DNA of 64,000 nt from DASPWW01 sp963756745 (lineage in GTDB: Bacteria; Actinomycetota; Thermoleophilia; Solirubrobacterales; 70-9): contig CAVWOU010000006.1 in assembly GCA_963756745.1 (NCBI GenBank), positions 186,001-250,000 of the forward strand, read 5' to 3'. The position numbers and the translations under genes were made by a program. This document shows, one piece after another, positions 1 through 7,967 of the stretch. Under the pieces are notes generated by a model. It was given only the letters and a program-made list of their open reading frames with translations. It ran no database searches and was not told the origin of the DNA. Numbering within the stretch: the stretch's first letter is position 1; each line of letters begins with the position of its first letter.

Positions 1-1
1 G

Positions 2-274
2 CCGAAGCGGGTGCCGGGCAGCGAGCTCGCGCGGGTGCGGTGGCTCCGCGAGCGTCCGCGATCCGCCCTCACCGTCGACCGCTATTCCGACGACTGGAGC
101 CGGCTGGCATGGGTGCAGGCGATCGGCGAGACCGCGATCGTCGACATCGAAGGAAACGACGGGGTGCTGGAGGCGCTGTCTGCCCGCTATCCGCCGTACC
201 GGGAGCGGGCGCCGCGAGGACCGCTGTTGCGGCTGGACCCGGATCGGGTGATCTGGTGGCGGGCGCGGGCCTGA
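2..274 (+). CDS. PPOX-fold F420/flavin-dependent protein, C-terminal part
   Basis: The gene enters from the left edge: its frame is open from base 2 and closes at TGA 272-274, so only about 90 C-terminal residues are present. The segment VDRYSDDWSRLAWVQA, followed by a Y-P-P-Y-x-E motif and a terminal WWRARA, resembles the end of actinobacterial pyridoxamine-5-phosphate-oxidase-fold proteins of the F420-dependent type. Those enzymes bind F420 or FMN in a split barrel and reduce small substrates. The cofactor-binding half lies outside the window, so the assignment rests on the tail alone. The true start is upstream; an internal GTG at 11 is not the start. Confidence 0.6.
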   Translation, partial: PKRVPGSELARVRWLRERPRSALTVDRYSDDWSRLAWVQAIGETAIVDIEGNDGVLEALSARYPPYRERAPRGPLLRLDPDRVIWWRARA

Positions 275-314
275 GCCGGCCGGATCGCGATACTGAGCGG
301 CGGCCCGCCGTAGC

Positions 315-602
315 TCAGGAAAATGGGCGTTGCACCTTGACCTCGCAGAGGTCGACGGATGCCCGCGTGCCTGGCGTCTCCGAAGGATCCATCTGCTCGA
401 AGACCGCGCTCGCGTCGCGCATCTTCTGCTCCGTCTCGAAGTACCCGACGAAGATGGCCGTTCCTTGTGCTTCGTCGATAAACAGCTCGACTCCGCTTGC
501 GTCGACGCCGGGCGGAGGTCCCTCGTCCTCCTCGACCCTGGCCACGATCTCCGAGATCCTCTCAGCGGTCACGTCAGTGAATCTGACGACACGTGCGTAC
601 AT
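315..602 (-). CDS. Small ABM-like (dimeric alpha/beta barrel) protein
   Basis: This is a 95-residue protein starting MYARVVRF. A strong Shine-Dalgarno (GAGGAGGAG, 606-614) lies just before ATG 602, which is why this start is preferred over an in-frame upstream ATG at 638. The pattern beta strand, long helix (ITAERISEIVARVEED region), then an FVGYFET strand and a charged helix is typical of antibiotic-biosynthesis-monooxygenase-like ferredoxin-fold proteins, which usually act as small dimers. No catalytic residue is diagnostic, so the substrate is unknown. It appears monocistronic, lying tail-to-tail with the partial gene on its left. Confidence 0.55.
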   Translation of the reverse strand: MYARVVRFTDVTAERISEIVARVEEDEGPPPGVDASGVELFIDEAQGTAIFVGYFETEQKMRDASAVFEQMDPSETPGTRASVDLCEVKVQRPFS

Positions 603-739
603 GGGCTCCTCCTCATCGATTGGCTGGCGCGGGATCACCGCCCGCGGCTTGGCGACAAGCCTAATGCGGCAGTCCAGAGCTATTCAGTTACGTCACCGCT
701 TCTCCTCGAGCACGTCGAGATCCGGCGCTGACGCCCCGT

Positions 740-2089
740 TTAGGCGCCGCGGTACATCTCGGCGACGAGGAATGCCAGGTCGAGCGACTGGCCTCGATTC
801 AGCCGGGGGTCACACGCGGTCTCGTAGCGCTGTTCCAGGTCGCCCTCGACGATCTCGTCGCCCCCGCCGACGCATTCGGTCACGTCGTCGGCGGTGAACT
901 CGACGTGGATGCCGCCCGGATGGGTGCCGAGCGCCCGGTGGACCTCGAAGAAGCCGGCCACCTCGTCGAGAACGTGGTCGAAGCGGCGGGTCTTGTGCCC
1001 GCTGGGCGCCTCGAACGTGTTCCCGTGCATGGGGTCGCAGATCCATGCGACCGGCGAGCCGAGCTCCGTGACCCTCTCGACCAGCGGGGGCAGCACGTCC
1101 CGGACCCTGCCGGCGCCCAGCCGGGTGATGAACGTCAGCCGGCCGGGCTCCTGATCGGGGTTGAGCCGCTCGATGAGTTCGAGCGCGTCGTCGGGTGAGC
1201 TCGTGGGGCCGAGCTTCACCGCGATCGGATTGCGGATATGGCGGAAGAACGCCACGTGCGCGCCGTTCGGGTCCCTCGTGCGCTCACCGATCCACACTAG
1301 ATGGGCGGAGACGTCGTACGGCAGTCCGGTGCGGCTGTCGATGCGGGTCAGCGCCCGCTCGTACTCCAGCAGGAGCCCCTCGTGGCTGGAGTAGAGCTCG
1401 ACCCCGTGGAGCTCCTTCGCGTCGGCACCGCACGCCTTCATGAACGAGAGCGCGCGATCGATCTCGCCGGCGAGCTGCTCGTATCGCCGGCCGGCCGCAC
1501 TATGCGCCACGAATTCCTGGTTCCAGGCGTGCACCTCGTGCAGGTCGGCGTAGCCCCCATTCGTGAACGCCCGACAGAGATTCAGGGTGGTCGCCGCGCT
1601 GTGGTACGCGCGGAGCAGCCGTGCGGGGTCGGGGCGGCGCGCCTCCGGCGTGAAGTCGAGGTCGTTCACGGCCTCGCCGCGGTAGGCGGGAAGCTCGACC
1701 CCGTCCCGCGTCTCCGTGGGACGCGACCTGGGTTTCGCGAACTGCCCCGCCATCCGGCCGATCTTCACCACGGGGACGCTCGCCGCGTACGTGAGCACAA
1801 CCGCCATCTGAAGCAGGGTCTCGAGCCGGTTGCGCACATCGTCCGCCGTCGCGCCGGCGAAGGTCTCCGCGCAGTCACCCCCCTGGAGGACGAACGCCTC
1901 GCCTCTGGCCACTTCGGCCAGCCGTTCCTTGAGCTGGTCGCATTCGCCGGCGAAGACCAGCGGTGGCTGCTCTGCCAGCTCGACCGCGACGGCGCGAACG
2001 TGCGCGGGGTCCGGCCAGTCCGGCTGCTGGGCGCTGGAAAGCTCGCGCCAGCTGTCGAGATCACCGGGTTTGACGGACAGCGCGGTCAC
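740..2089 (-). CDS. aroG: 3-deoxy-7-phosphoheptulonate synthase, class II (DAHP synthase)
   Basis: First step of the shikimate pathway: condensation of phosphoenolpyruvate and erythrose 4-phosphate in the cytosol. The 449-residue length fits the plant/actinobacterial type II family. The metal-binding cysteine sits in QGGDCAE (residues 69-75). Further family landmarks are KIGRMAGQFAKPRS (109-122), HVAFFRHIRNP, the KLGPTSSP segment, and WICDPMHGNT near residue 350, which carries the metal-ligand histidine. The C-terminal DPRLNRGQSLDLAFLVAEM is also typical. The GTG start at 2089 has no Shine-Dalgarno; a TAGCCT box ends 7 nt before it, suggesting a leaderless transcript. No neighbouring shikimate gene is present. 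Confidence 0.95.
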   Translation of the reverse strand: MTALSVKPGDLDSWRELSSAQQPDWPDPAHVRAVAVELAEQPPLVFAGECDQLKERLAEVARGEAFVLQGGDCAETFAGATADDVRNRLETLLQMAVVLTYAASVPVVKIGRMAGQFAKPRSRPTETRDGVELPAYRGEAVNDLDFTPEARRPDPARLLRAYHSAATTLNLCRAFTNGGYADLHEVHAWNQEFVAHSAAGRRYEQLAGEIDRALSFMKACGADAKELHGVELYSSHEGLLLEYERALTRIDSRTGLPYDVSAHLVWIGERTRDPNGAHVAFFRHIRNPIAVKLGPTSSPDDALELIERLNPDQEPGRLTFITRLGAGRVRDVLPPLVERVTELGSPVAWICDPMHGNTFEAPSGHKTRRFDHVLDEVAGFFEVHRALGTHPGGIHVEFTADDVTECVGGGDEIVEGDLEQRYETACDPRLNRGQSLDLAFLVAEMYRGA

Positions 2090-2096
2090 GGGTCCA

Positions 2097-2102
2097 AGGC
2101 TA
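2097..2102 (-). promoter_or_regulatory. -10 box (TAGCCT) of leaderless aroG transcript
   Basis: TAGCCT followed by 7 nt (TGGACCC) and the GTG start. At this spacing transcription would begin at or next to the start codon. No clear -35 is visible. Confidence 0.5.
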
Positions 2103-2203
2103 GGCCCTGTCGAGTCCGTTCGCGGGACGGTCGTCCAGACCGCCGGTCATAAGGATGACGCGGTCGCCGCTACCGCACGTCGCGCGGGGCAACAGCCGAA
2201 GGG

Positions 2204-2803
2204 TTACCGCTCGGAGGCGACCTGGCTTCCTCGACCAGTAGATGCTGCCTCCGCAGAGATGCCCACCACGCGTAGCGCCTTGTCCCAGTCAGAGAAGTCA
2301 TGCTCACGCACGATCAAGCCTCCCTCGACCCAGAAGACCTGCCCGAGGCTTGAGTCCAGCTCGATACCGCTAGCACGGGCGCGCAACCTGATCTTGCAGA
2401 GGAAAGCGACGACGTCGCCGGCGTCGACGACCTCGAGCGGGGTGTGGTCGAGGATTTCCCAGCCCTCGCGCAGCTCGGCGAACCATTCGCGAAACCCCGC
2501 GTGGCCCCGGTAGACACTGGGCATCCCGGCGATGAGCCACTCCTGTGGTGCGTCGTAGTGCCAGTCAGGTGAAAAGCGCACGAGGCACGAATCGAGATCT
2601 CCGCGCACCCACGCACCCCAGCCTGACAGCGCACTGCGCCGCAGCAGCGCCCGCCGCAGGCGCGATCGTGGTGGGAGGCGATACACCGCCCGTGACAGCG
2701 CCGCCCATGCACCGGGCCAGCGGACCATCATCCGCTCGTCGAGCGTTCGCCGCTTCGGCAGACGCGGGTCCGGGCCAATCGAGGTTCGCACGACCTCGGC
2801 CAC
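2204..2803 (-). CDS. NTF2-like / SnoaL-like domain protein
   Basis: The C-terminal two thirds carry the NTF2/SnoaL cone fold: VRGDLDSCLVRFSPDWHY, then MPSVYRGHAGFREWFAELREGW, VVDAGDVVAFLCKIRLRA, and a last strand VFWVEGGLIVREHDFSDWDKAL. Such proteins may be isomerases, cyclases or non-catalytic binders, so no reaction is assigned. The preferred start is GTG 2803, because a GATACT box lies 6 nt upstream. The frame is open back to 2872, and an internal ATG at MMVRWPG is also possible. The 199-residue protein has an atypical basic N-terminal region of about 60 residues before the fold. It follows infB on the same strand but after a hairpin, so it is probably a separate unit. Confidence 0.6.
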   Translation of the reverse strand: MAEVVRTSIGPDPRLPKRRTLDERMMVRWPGAWAALSRAVYRLPPRSRLRRALLRRSALSGWGAWVRGDLDSCLVRFSPDWHYDAPQEWLIAGMPSVYRGHAGFREWFAELREGWEILDHTPLEVVDAGDVVAFLCKIRLRARASGIELDSSLGQVFWVEGGLIVREHDFSDWDKALRVVGISAEAASTGRGSQVASER

Positions 2804-2809
2804 GACGCC

Positions 2810-2815
2810 AGTATC
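2810..2815 (-). promoter_or_regulatory. Possible -10 box (GATACT) for the NTF2-like gene
   Basis: GATACT lies 6 nt (GGCGTC) before GTG 2803, the same geometry as the other leaderless starts in this window. It supports the shorter protein start. Confidence 0.3.
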
Positions 2816-2955
2816 ACCAAACCGCGCAACGGCTGCTCGGCTGTCGCTTTCGCGTGAAGGGAGGAGCGGCACGGAACGCGGGGCGGGCCGTGCGATGCCC
2901 CCTCATCGGGGCTTGCCGTTAGCGATTCGGGCGTCGTCAGGCGGCACTCTGATTC

Positions 2956-2972
2956 GCACACCGAAGGTGTGC
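2956..2972 (-). terminator. Hairpin downstream of infB
   Basis: A perfect 7-bp inverted repeat GCACACC / GGTGTGC with a 3-nt loop, about 46 nt after the infB stop and preceded by a second GC-rich inverted repeat. There is no T-run, so at most it is a non-canonical terminator. Confidence 0.35.
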
Positions 2973-3018
2973 TGGCCCCACGGAGCGGGCTTCGCCGCCC
3001 CGCCCAACGACGCCCGTG

Positions 3019-5238
3019 CTACTCCAGCGTCTTCTCGACCTGCCGGGTCTCGAAGGCTTCGAGGACGTCGCCCTCCTTGACGTCCTGGTAGCCGTCGAGG
3101 ACGATCCCGCACTCGAGGCCCTCCTCGACCTCGGCGACGTCGTCCTTGAAGCGGCGCAGCGAGGCGATCCGCCCGGTCCACACGACCGTCCCGTCGCGTA
3201 TGAGGCGCACCCTCGCGCTGCGGGTCACCCTGCCCTCGGTGACCTGGGATCCCGCGATCGTGCCCCAGCGCGAGGAGCGGAAGAGCTGCTTGACCTCGGC
3301 CTCGCCGAGCGTCTCCTCGACCTCCTCGGGCTCGAGCATGCCCTCCATCGCGGCCTTGAGCTCGTCCGTGACCTTGTAGATCACCGAGTACGTGCGGATC
3401 TCGATCCCCTCGGCGTCGGCCGCCTGGCGGGCCTCCGCGCCGGGGCGGACGTTGAACCCGATCACGACCGCCTCGGAGGCCGCGGCAAGCATCACGTCGG
3501 ACTCGTTGATCCCGCCCGGGGCGGCGCGGATGACGTTGATCGTCACCTGGTCCTGCGGGAGCTTCGCGATCTCGTCCTGGAGCGCCTCGAGCGAACCGCG
3601 CGTGTCGGCCTTGAGCACGATGTTGAGCTCCTTGATCTCGCCCTCGCGGGCCTTCGCGAAGACCTCTTCGAGCGTGACCTTGCGGGCCTCCTGGCGCGCC
3701 AGCGCCTCGGTCTTCAGTCGCGTCTCGCGCTCCTGGGCGAGGTGACGCGCCTGGCGCTCGTTCTCGACCACGTGTACGCGCTCGCCCGCCTCCGGCACAC
3801 CCTGAAATCCCAGAACCTCGACCGGCATTCCGGGACCGGCCTGCTCGACGCGGGCGCCGGTGAAGTCGTGCATCGCGCGAACCCGGCCCCATTGCGGTCC
3901 GGAGGCAACCGCGTCACCAACCTTCAGCGTCCCCCGCTCGACGAGGATCGTGGCGACGGGTCCGCGGCCCTGGTCGAGCTGCGACTCGACGATCGTCCCC
4001 GACGCGGGCGCGTCGGAGTTGGCCTTCAGCTCCTCGAGCTCCGAGACCAGGACGATCATCTGAAGCAGGTTGTCGAGGCCTTCGTTGGTCTTGGCCGAGA
4101 CGTCGGCGTAGACGGTGTCCCCACCCCATTCCTCGGGATTGAGGTCGTGCCCCGCCAGCTCGGTGCGGACCTTGTCGGGCTGGGCGTTCTGCTTGTCGAC
4201 CTTGTTGACCGCGACCATGATCGGGACGCCCGCCGCTCGCGCGTGGTCGATCGCCTCCAGCGTCTGCGGCATCACGCCGTCGTCGGCGGCGACGACGATC
4301 ACGGCCAGGTCGGTCACCTGGGCGCCGCGAGCCCGCATCGCGGTGAACGCCTCGTGCCCCGGCGTGTCGATGAAGGTGATCGGCTTTTCGTCCTGGTGCA
4401 CCTGGTAGGCGCCGATGTGCTGCGTGATCCCACCCGCCTCGCCGGCCACCACTTCGGTCTCGCGGATCGCGTCGAGCAGCGACGTCTTCCCGTGGTCGAC
4501 GTGTCCCATCACCGTGACCACGGGCGGGCGCTCCTCGAGATCCTCCTCGGAGTCCTCGTACTCGGGCTCCGCGACCTCCTCCTCCGCGGCGGAAACGATC
4601 TCGACCTTGCGGTCGAAGGCATCCGCGAGCATCTTGATCGTGTCGTCGGGGAGCGTCTGGGTCAGCGTCGCCATCTCTCCGCGCTCCATCAGCTTCTTGA
4701 TCAGCTCGGCGCTTCCGAGGTCGAGCGTCTCGGCGACCTGTTGTACGGTCGCGCCCGAGTTGACCTTCGTCGGCTCGGGCTCGGCTTCGGGCTCGGGCTT
4801 CGCCGGCGGCTCTTCGAGGAGCGGACGTCGACGCCGGCCACCACGCCTGCGCGGCGGACGTCGCGGCGGTGCCTGAGGGGCGCGCTCCCGCCGTGAGGCC
4901 TGCGAGTCGATCACGACGCGGCGCCGTTTGCCGCCCCCCGGCCGCGCGGCCGGGCGGCCACCTTCGGCCCTAACCCGGCGCTCGCGGCGGGCTGGCTTCG
5001 GTGAGCTCGTCTTTCCGGCGTCGCCCTCGGTCTTGCTCGAGCTCGCCGAGTTCTCCGCCTCGGGCCCCTTTCCATCCCCGGAGGCCTTGCCGGCGTTCAG
5101 CGCCTTGAGGGCTATCTCCTCCTCGACGCTCGAGGCAGCCGCCGTCGCCTCGATGCCGGCGGCGTTCAGCGCAGCCAGGACCTCCTTGCTGGTGAGCCCC
5201 TGCTGCTTGGCGATTTCATGGACGCGCTTCTTGGCCAC
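3019..5238 (-). CDS. infB: Translation initiation factor IF-2
   Basis: GTPase that delivers initiator fMet-tRNA to the 30S subunit. It has 739 residues and starts GTG at 5238. The N-terminal IF2_N module (MAKKRVHEIAKQQGLTSKEV) is followed by a basic, proline- and arginine-rich linker (80-160) and a second IF2_N module (162-215). The G domain shows GHVDHGKT (245-252), DTPGH (291-295) and NKVD (345-348), followed by the domains II, III and IV. The linker is short compared with most actinobacterial IF-2 proteins. The gene starts 6 nt after the nusA stop, so rimP-nusA-infB is one operon. No rbfA or ylxR gene lies in between or after. Confidence 0.98.
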   Translation of the reverse strand: MAKKRVHEIAKQQGLTSKEVLAALNAAGIEATAAASSVEEEIALKALNAGKASGDGKGPEAENSASSSKTEGDAGKTSSPKPARRERRVRAEGGRPAARPGGGKRRRVVIDSQASRRERAPQAPPRRPPRRRGGRRRRPLLEEPPAKPEPEAEPEPTKVNSGATVQQVAETLDLGSAELIKKLMERGEMATLTQTLPDDTIKMLADAFDRKVEIVSAAEEEVAEPEYEDSEEDLEERPPVVTVMGHVDHGKTSLLDAIRETEVVAGEAGGITQHIGAYQVHQDEKPITFIDTPGHEAFTAMRARGAQVTDLAVIVVAADDGVMPQTLEAIDHARAAGVPIMVAVNKVDKQNAQPDKVRTELAGHDLNPEEWGGDTVYADVSAKTNEGLDNLLQMIVLVSELEELKANSDAPASGTIVESQLDQGRGPVATILVERGTLKVGDAVASGPQWGRVRAMHDFTGARVEQAGPGMPVEVLGFQGVPEAGERVHVVENERQARHLAQERETRLKTEALARQEARKVTLEEVFAKAREGEIKELNIVLKADTRGSLEALQDEIAKLPQDQVTINVIRAAPGGINESDVMLAAASEAVVIGFNVRPGAEARQAADAEGIEIRTYSVIYKVTDELKAAMEGMLEPEEVEETLGEAEVKQLFRSSRWGTIAGSQVTEGRVTRSARVRLIRDGTVVWTGRIASLRRFKDDVAEVEEGLECGIVLDGYQDVKEGDVLEAFETRQVEKTLE

Positions 5239-5244
5239 TCGGTG

Positions 5245-6888
5245 CTACTCGGCCTCCTTCTCGGACGCAGCCGCAGGCTCGGGCTCCTCGGGTGTCGCCT
5301 CGGCGTTCGCGATCGTCTCCGCGGCGTCCGCCTCTTCGGAAGCGTCCGCCTCGCTCGCGGTCTCGGCCTCTTCGGCCTCCTCGGCTTCCTCGGCCTCTTC
5401 CTCCTCAACCTCTTCTTCCTCGGCCTCCTCAACCTCGGCCTCCGCCTCAACCTCGGTCTCAGCTTCTTCCTCGGCCTCGGCCTGCTCCTCCTCAGCCGCA
5501 GCCTCTTCCGCCTCGCCCTCCTGCTCCTCCGCAAACTGCGACTCGGCGCGCTCGATCAGCGGCGCGATCTCCCCCTCGTCCGCGTCGGGATCCGCGAGCT
5601 TCGCGACCTCCTCGTCCGAGAGCGGCGCGAGCACGGTGACCGAGTTGGTGTCGAAGTGGGCCAGCGCCTGGTGTTGGGGCAGCCCGCAGTAGCGGGAGCC
5701 CGAGAGCGCGGCATTCGGGCAACGGCGTCCGTTGGACAGAACCGCCGCACAGCGCCCGTCCGCCTCCTCGCCGCTTTCGAATTCGAGGTCCTGCTCGACC
5801 TGGCTGAACTCGGTCTCCGACTTGATGTCCACCTTCCAGCCGGTCAGCTTCGCGGCGAGCCGCGCGTTCTGGCCGTCGCGACCGATTCCGAGCGAGAGCT
5901 GATCGTCGGGGACGATCACCGTCGCCTCCTTGGTCTCGTCATCGACGATGACCTCGCGTACCCGAGCAGGCGACAGGGCCTTTGCGACGAACCGGGCCGG
6001 CTCCTCGTTGAAGGGGATGATGTCGATCTTCTCGCCGCGCAGCTCGGAGACGACCATGCGAACTCGCGACCCGCGCGGGCCCACGCAGGCGCCGACCGGA
6101 TCGACGCCGTCCGCGTGCGAGATCACGGCGATCTTGGAGCGGTATCCGGGCTCACGAGCGACGTTGACGATCTCGACCAACCGGTCCGCGATCTCCGGGA
6201 CCTCGAGCTCGAACAGCTTGCGAATCAGCTCCGGGCTGCGCCGGGAGACGACGATCGTCGGCCCTTTGCCCTCGCCGGAGACGTCGGTGATCACGGCCTT
6301 GACCCGCGCCCCGTGGTCGTAGCGCTCGTTCCAGACCTGCTCCGACTTCGGCAGCAGCGCCTCGACGCGCTCGCGGAGCTGGACCAGCGTGTAGCGGCTG
6401 TCGGACTGCTGGATCAACCCGGTCACCAGCTCGCCGACCCGGTCCTGGTACTCCTCGAACATCATCGCCCGCTCGGCCTCGCGGATCCGCTGAAGGATCA
6501 CCTGCTTCGCTGTCTGGGCGGCGATCCGCCCGAAGTCGTCGGGGGTCACGTCGCGACTCGTGATCTGGTCCTCGTACGGACGCAGGCGCTCGGGGTCGAG
6601 CTCCGGCTCCTCCGGCTCGCGGAGCTCACCCGTTTCGGGGTCGATCTCGCGCTCCTCCTCGATCGCCTCCTGGACGAGCTGCTCCTCGAGCTCCGGGGGA
6701 AGGATGAGCTCGAACACGCGGAAGTCGGCGGTGTCGCGGTCGAGGTCGACCCGCGCGTACTTCGCCGCCCCGGGAGTCTTCTTGTACGCGGACAGGAGCG
6801 CGTCCTCGAGCGCCGACATCAGCGTGTCGGACGCGATGCCCTTTTCCTGCTCAAGTGTTCTGACCGCCTCGACGATCTCCCTGGTCAT
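5245..6888 (-). CDS. nusA: Transcription termination/antitermination factor NusA with C-terminal Cys/His motif and acidic tail
   Basis: RNA-polymerase-associated elongation factor, 547 residues. The N-terminal RNAP-binding domain (1-140) carries a charged insertion around 75-105. It is followed by S1 (about 149-215) and two KH domains (about 220-370, with VGPRGSRVRMVV and LGIGRDGQNARLAAKL). After the KH domains the protein is unusual: C380, C390, C401 and H406 form a C-x9-C-x10-C-x4-H pattern that looks like a small zinc knuckle. About 90 residues almost wholly Glu/Ala then form an acidic tail (450-540). The start ATG 6888 overlaps the rimP stop (ATGA), and homology begins exactly there; the frame open upstream to 7338 is only an extension through rimP. 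Confidence 0.96.
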   Translation of the reverse strand: MTREIVEAVRTLEQEKGIASDTLMSALEDALLSAYKKTPGAAKYARVDLDRDTADFRVFELILPPELEEQLVQEAIEEEREIDPETGELREPEEPELDPERLRPYEDQITSRDVTPDDFGRIAAQTAKQVILQRIREAERAMMFEEYQDRVGELVTGLIQQSDSRYTLVQLRERVEALLPKSEQVWNERYDHGARVKAVITDVSGEGKGPTIVVSRRSPELIRKLFELEVPEIADRLVEIVNVAREPGYRSKIAVISHADGVDPVGACVGPRGSRVRMVVSELRGEKIDIIPFNEEPARFVAKALSPARVREVIVDDETKEATVIVPDDQLSLGIGRDGQNARLAAKLTGWKVDIKSETEFSQVEQDLEFESGEEADGRCAAVLSNGRRCPNAALSGSRYCGLPQHQALAHFDTNSVTVLAPLSDEEVAKLADPDADEGEIAPLIERAESQFAEEQEGEAEEAAAEEEQAEAEEEAETEVEAEAEVEEAEEEEVEEEEAEEAEEAEEAETASEADASEEADAAETIANAEATPEEPEPAAASEKEAE

Positions 6889-7319
6889 GAAGGTACCTCC
6901 GGGGGCTCGGGGACGAGATTCGAGCGACGCACCCGGTCGAGCGGAATCTCGACCGCGCCGCCGCCGGGATCGACGGAAACACTTTGCTTGTCGGCCGCCG
7001 TCAGCGTGCCGGTGAAGTTCCGCCTGCCCTCGATCGCGTCGCGGGTCTGCACCTTGACGCGCTGTCCGACGAAGCGCCGGTAGTGCTCCGGCTTGGTCAA
7101 CGGACGATCGAGGCCCGGCGAGGAGACTTCGAGCGAGTAGGTCTGAAGCAGATCGCGGAGGTGGCCCGTGACCCGCTCGCACATCCCGAGGTCGACGCCC
7201 GCAGGATGGTCGATGAACAGGCGCAACGCGCTGCCCGCCGGCCGCTCGAGTGCGATCAACTCGACCTCCGGCTCGCGGGCGGAAAGCGTTGCCTCGATCT
7301 TCGCTTGCAGGTCCTCCAT
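6885..7319 (-). CDS. rimP: Ribosome maturation factor RimP
   Basis: Assists assembly of the 30S subunit. The 144-residue protein has the family's two domains: an N-terminal alpha/beta domain with LRLFIDHPAGVDLGMCERVTGHLRDLL, the conserved linker YSLEVSSPGLDRPL, and a C-terminal SH3-like barrel (FVGQRVKVQTRDAIEGRRNFTG). It is first in the rimP-nusA-infB operon and coupled to nusA by an ATGA overlap. A clear Shine-Dalgarno (AGAGGAG) directly precedes ATG 7319. The leader contains a hairpin followed by seven Ts, so transcription into the operon may be attenuated. Confidence 0.95.
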   Translation of the reverse strand: MEDLQAKIEATLSAREPEVELIALERPAGSALRLFIDHPAGVDLGMCERVTGHLRDLLQTYSLEVSSPGLDRPLTKPEHYRRFVGQRVKVQTRDAIEGRRNFTGTLTAADKQSVSVDPGGGAVEIPLDRVRRSNLVPEPPEVPS

Positions 7320-7336
7320 CTCCTCTGTGATGACCC

Positions 7337-7361
7337 AAAAAAAGGCGGGCCCGGGCCCACC
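7337..7361 (-). terminator. Terminator-like hairpin plus T7 tract in the rimP leader (putative attenuator)
   Basis: On the minus strand a near-perfect GC palindrome, GGTGGGCCCGGGCCCGCC (7361-7344), is followed at once by TTTTTTT (7343-7337) and then, 17 nt later, the rimP start. This is the form of an intrinsic terminator placed inside a leader. Attenuation, possibly relieved or driven by NusA itself, is inferred by analogy with the autoregulated nusA operon of Escherichia coli. Confidence 0.6.
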
Positions 7362-7395
7362 TGGATCAGGGTTCGGGTACTGACTAGGACGTCGG

Positions 7396-7401
7396 AGTAT
7401 A
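7396..7401 (-). promoter_or_regulatory. -10 box (TATACT) of the rimP-nusA-infB operon
   Basis: TATACT lies 34 nt upstream of the leader hairpin, giving a leader of roughly 70 nt. A TTGACG hexamer upstream is 24 nt away, too far for a standard -35, so only the -10 is supported. Confidence 0.4.
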
Positions 7402-7477
7402 GCCCCGAGAATTCATGCGCGAGGACGTCAACAGCGACAGCATCCGCAGCGTGCGCTTCACGTCTCGAGCATCAACG

Positions 7478-7515
7478 CTGACGCTGCTGCTTCACGTCTC
7501 TAGCAGCAGCGTCAG
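7478..7515 (-). terminator. 14-bp hairpin spanning the dtd stop codon
   Basis: CTGACGCTGCTGCT and its exact complement AGCAGCAGCGTCAG flank a 10-nt loop that contains the dtd TGA. The first arm encodes the last dtd residues. There is no T-run, but the perfect stem at the end of the long pyrR-dtd block suggests a transcript end or an mRNA-stabilising element. Confidence 0.5.
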
Positions 7516-7908
7516 GGGCCCGTCGTTGACCAGCTCGACCGCCATCCTGGCGCCGAAGACGCCGCGACTCGCGTCGAGCCGCTCGCAGAAGCGCTCGTAG
7601 AGCGCCTCCGCGATGTCGGGCTGCGCGGCGCCGACGAAGCTCGGCCGGTTGCCCTTGCGGGTGTCGGCGTAGAGCGTGAACTGGCTCACGCACAGCACCT
7701 CGCGCTCGCCGAGAGGCTCGTTCATGCGCCCGTCGGCGTCGTCGAAGATCCTGAGCGCCCGAACCTTGTCGGCCAGCCGGTCGACCTCGGTCTCTCCGTC
7801 CCCCTCCCCCACGCCGAGCAACACGAGCAGCCCGGGGCCGATCGCCGCCACCTCGTCCCCATCGACCGAGACGGAGGCTCGCCCGACGCGCTGCACGAGC
7901 GCCCGCAT
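7492..7908 (-). CDS. dtd: D-aminoacyl-tRNA deacylase
   Basis: Removes D-amino acids (and Gly from tRNA-Ala) from misacylated tRNAs. The 138-residue protein starts with the family's MRALVQRVGRASV. It shows both catalytic signatures, SQFTLYAD (75-82) and NDGPLT (128-133), which form the cross-subunit active site of the dimer. ATG 7908 is chosen because homology begins there, and a TATGTT box lies 6 nt upstream; an in-frame ATG at 7941 would add an unrelated leader peptide. It is the last gene of the block beginning at pyrR, and its stop codon lies in the loop of a strong hairpin. Confidence 0.93.
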   Translation of the reverse strand: MRALVQRVGRASVSVDGDEVAAIGPGLLVLLGVGEGDGETEVDRLADKVRALRIFDDADGRMNEPLGEREVLCVSQFTLYADTRKGNRPSFVGAAQPDIAEALYERFCERLDASRGVFGARMAVELVNDGPLTLLLET

Positions 7909-7914
7909 CGACGA

Positions 7915-7920
7915 AACATA
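7915..7920 (-). promoter_or_regulatory. -10 box (TATGTT) of leaderless dtd transcript
   Basis: TATGTT plus a 6-nt spacer (TCGTCG) directly before ATG 7908, with no Shine-Dalgarno between them. Confidence 0.4.
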
Positions 7921-7967
7921 ATGCGCGCGATGTGCGAGCACATCGCGCGGTTTGCGACAGGTCGGGG

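Noticed and set aside
3016..4896. Long plus-strand frame opposite infB, and similar frames opposite carB, recJ, relA, glnA
   Set aside because: Low-complexity Leu/Asp/Arg translations caused by third-position GC bias; the opposite strand carries the conserved proteins.
5245..5560. The Glu/Ala-rich run at the NusA C-terminus as a frameshift artefact
   Set aside because: The frame is continuous from the KH domains to a stop 6 nt before infB, and the Cys/His motif precedes it in the same frame.
6889..7338. 150-residue N-terminal extension of NusA
   Set aside because: It is the rimP coding region in another frame; NusA homology begins at ATG 6888, which overlaps the rimP stop as ATGA.
7337..7361. 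The GC palindrome before rimP as a simple terminator of an upstream gene
   Set aside because: The nearest upstream minus-strand gene (dtd) ends at 7492 with its own hairpin, and a TATACT box lies between them, so the element belongs to the rimP leader.
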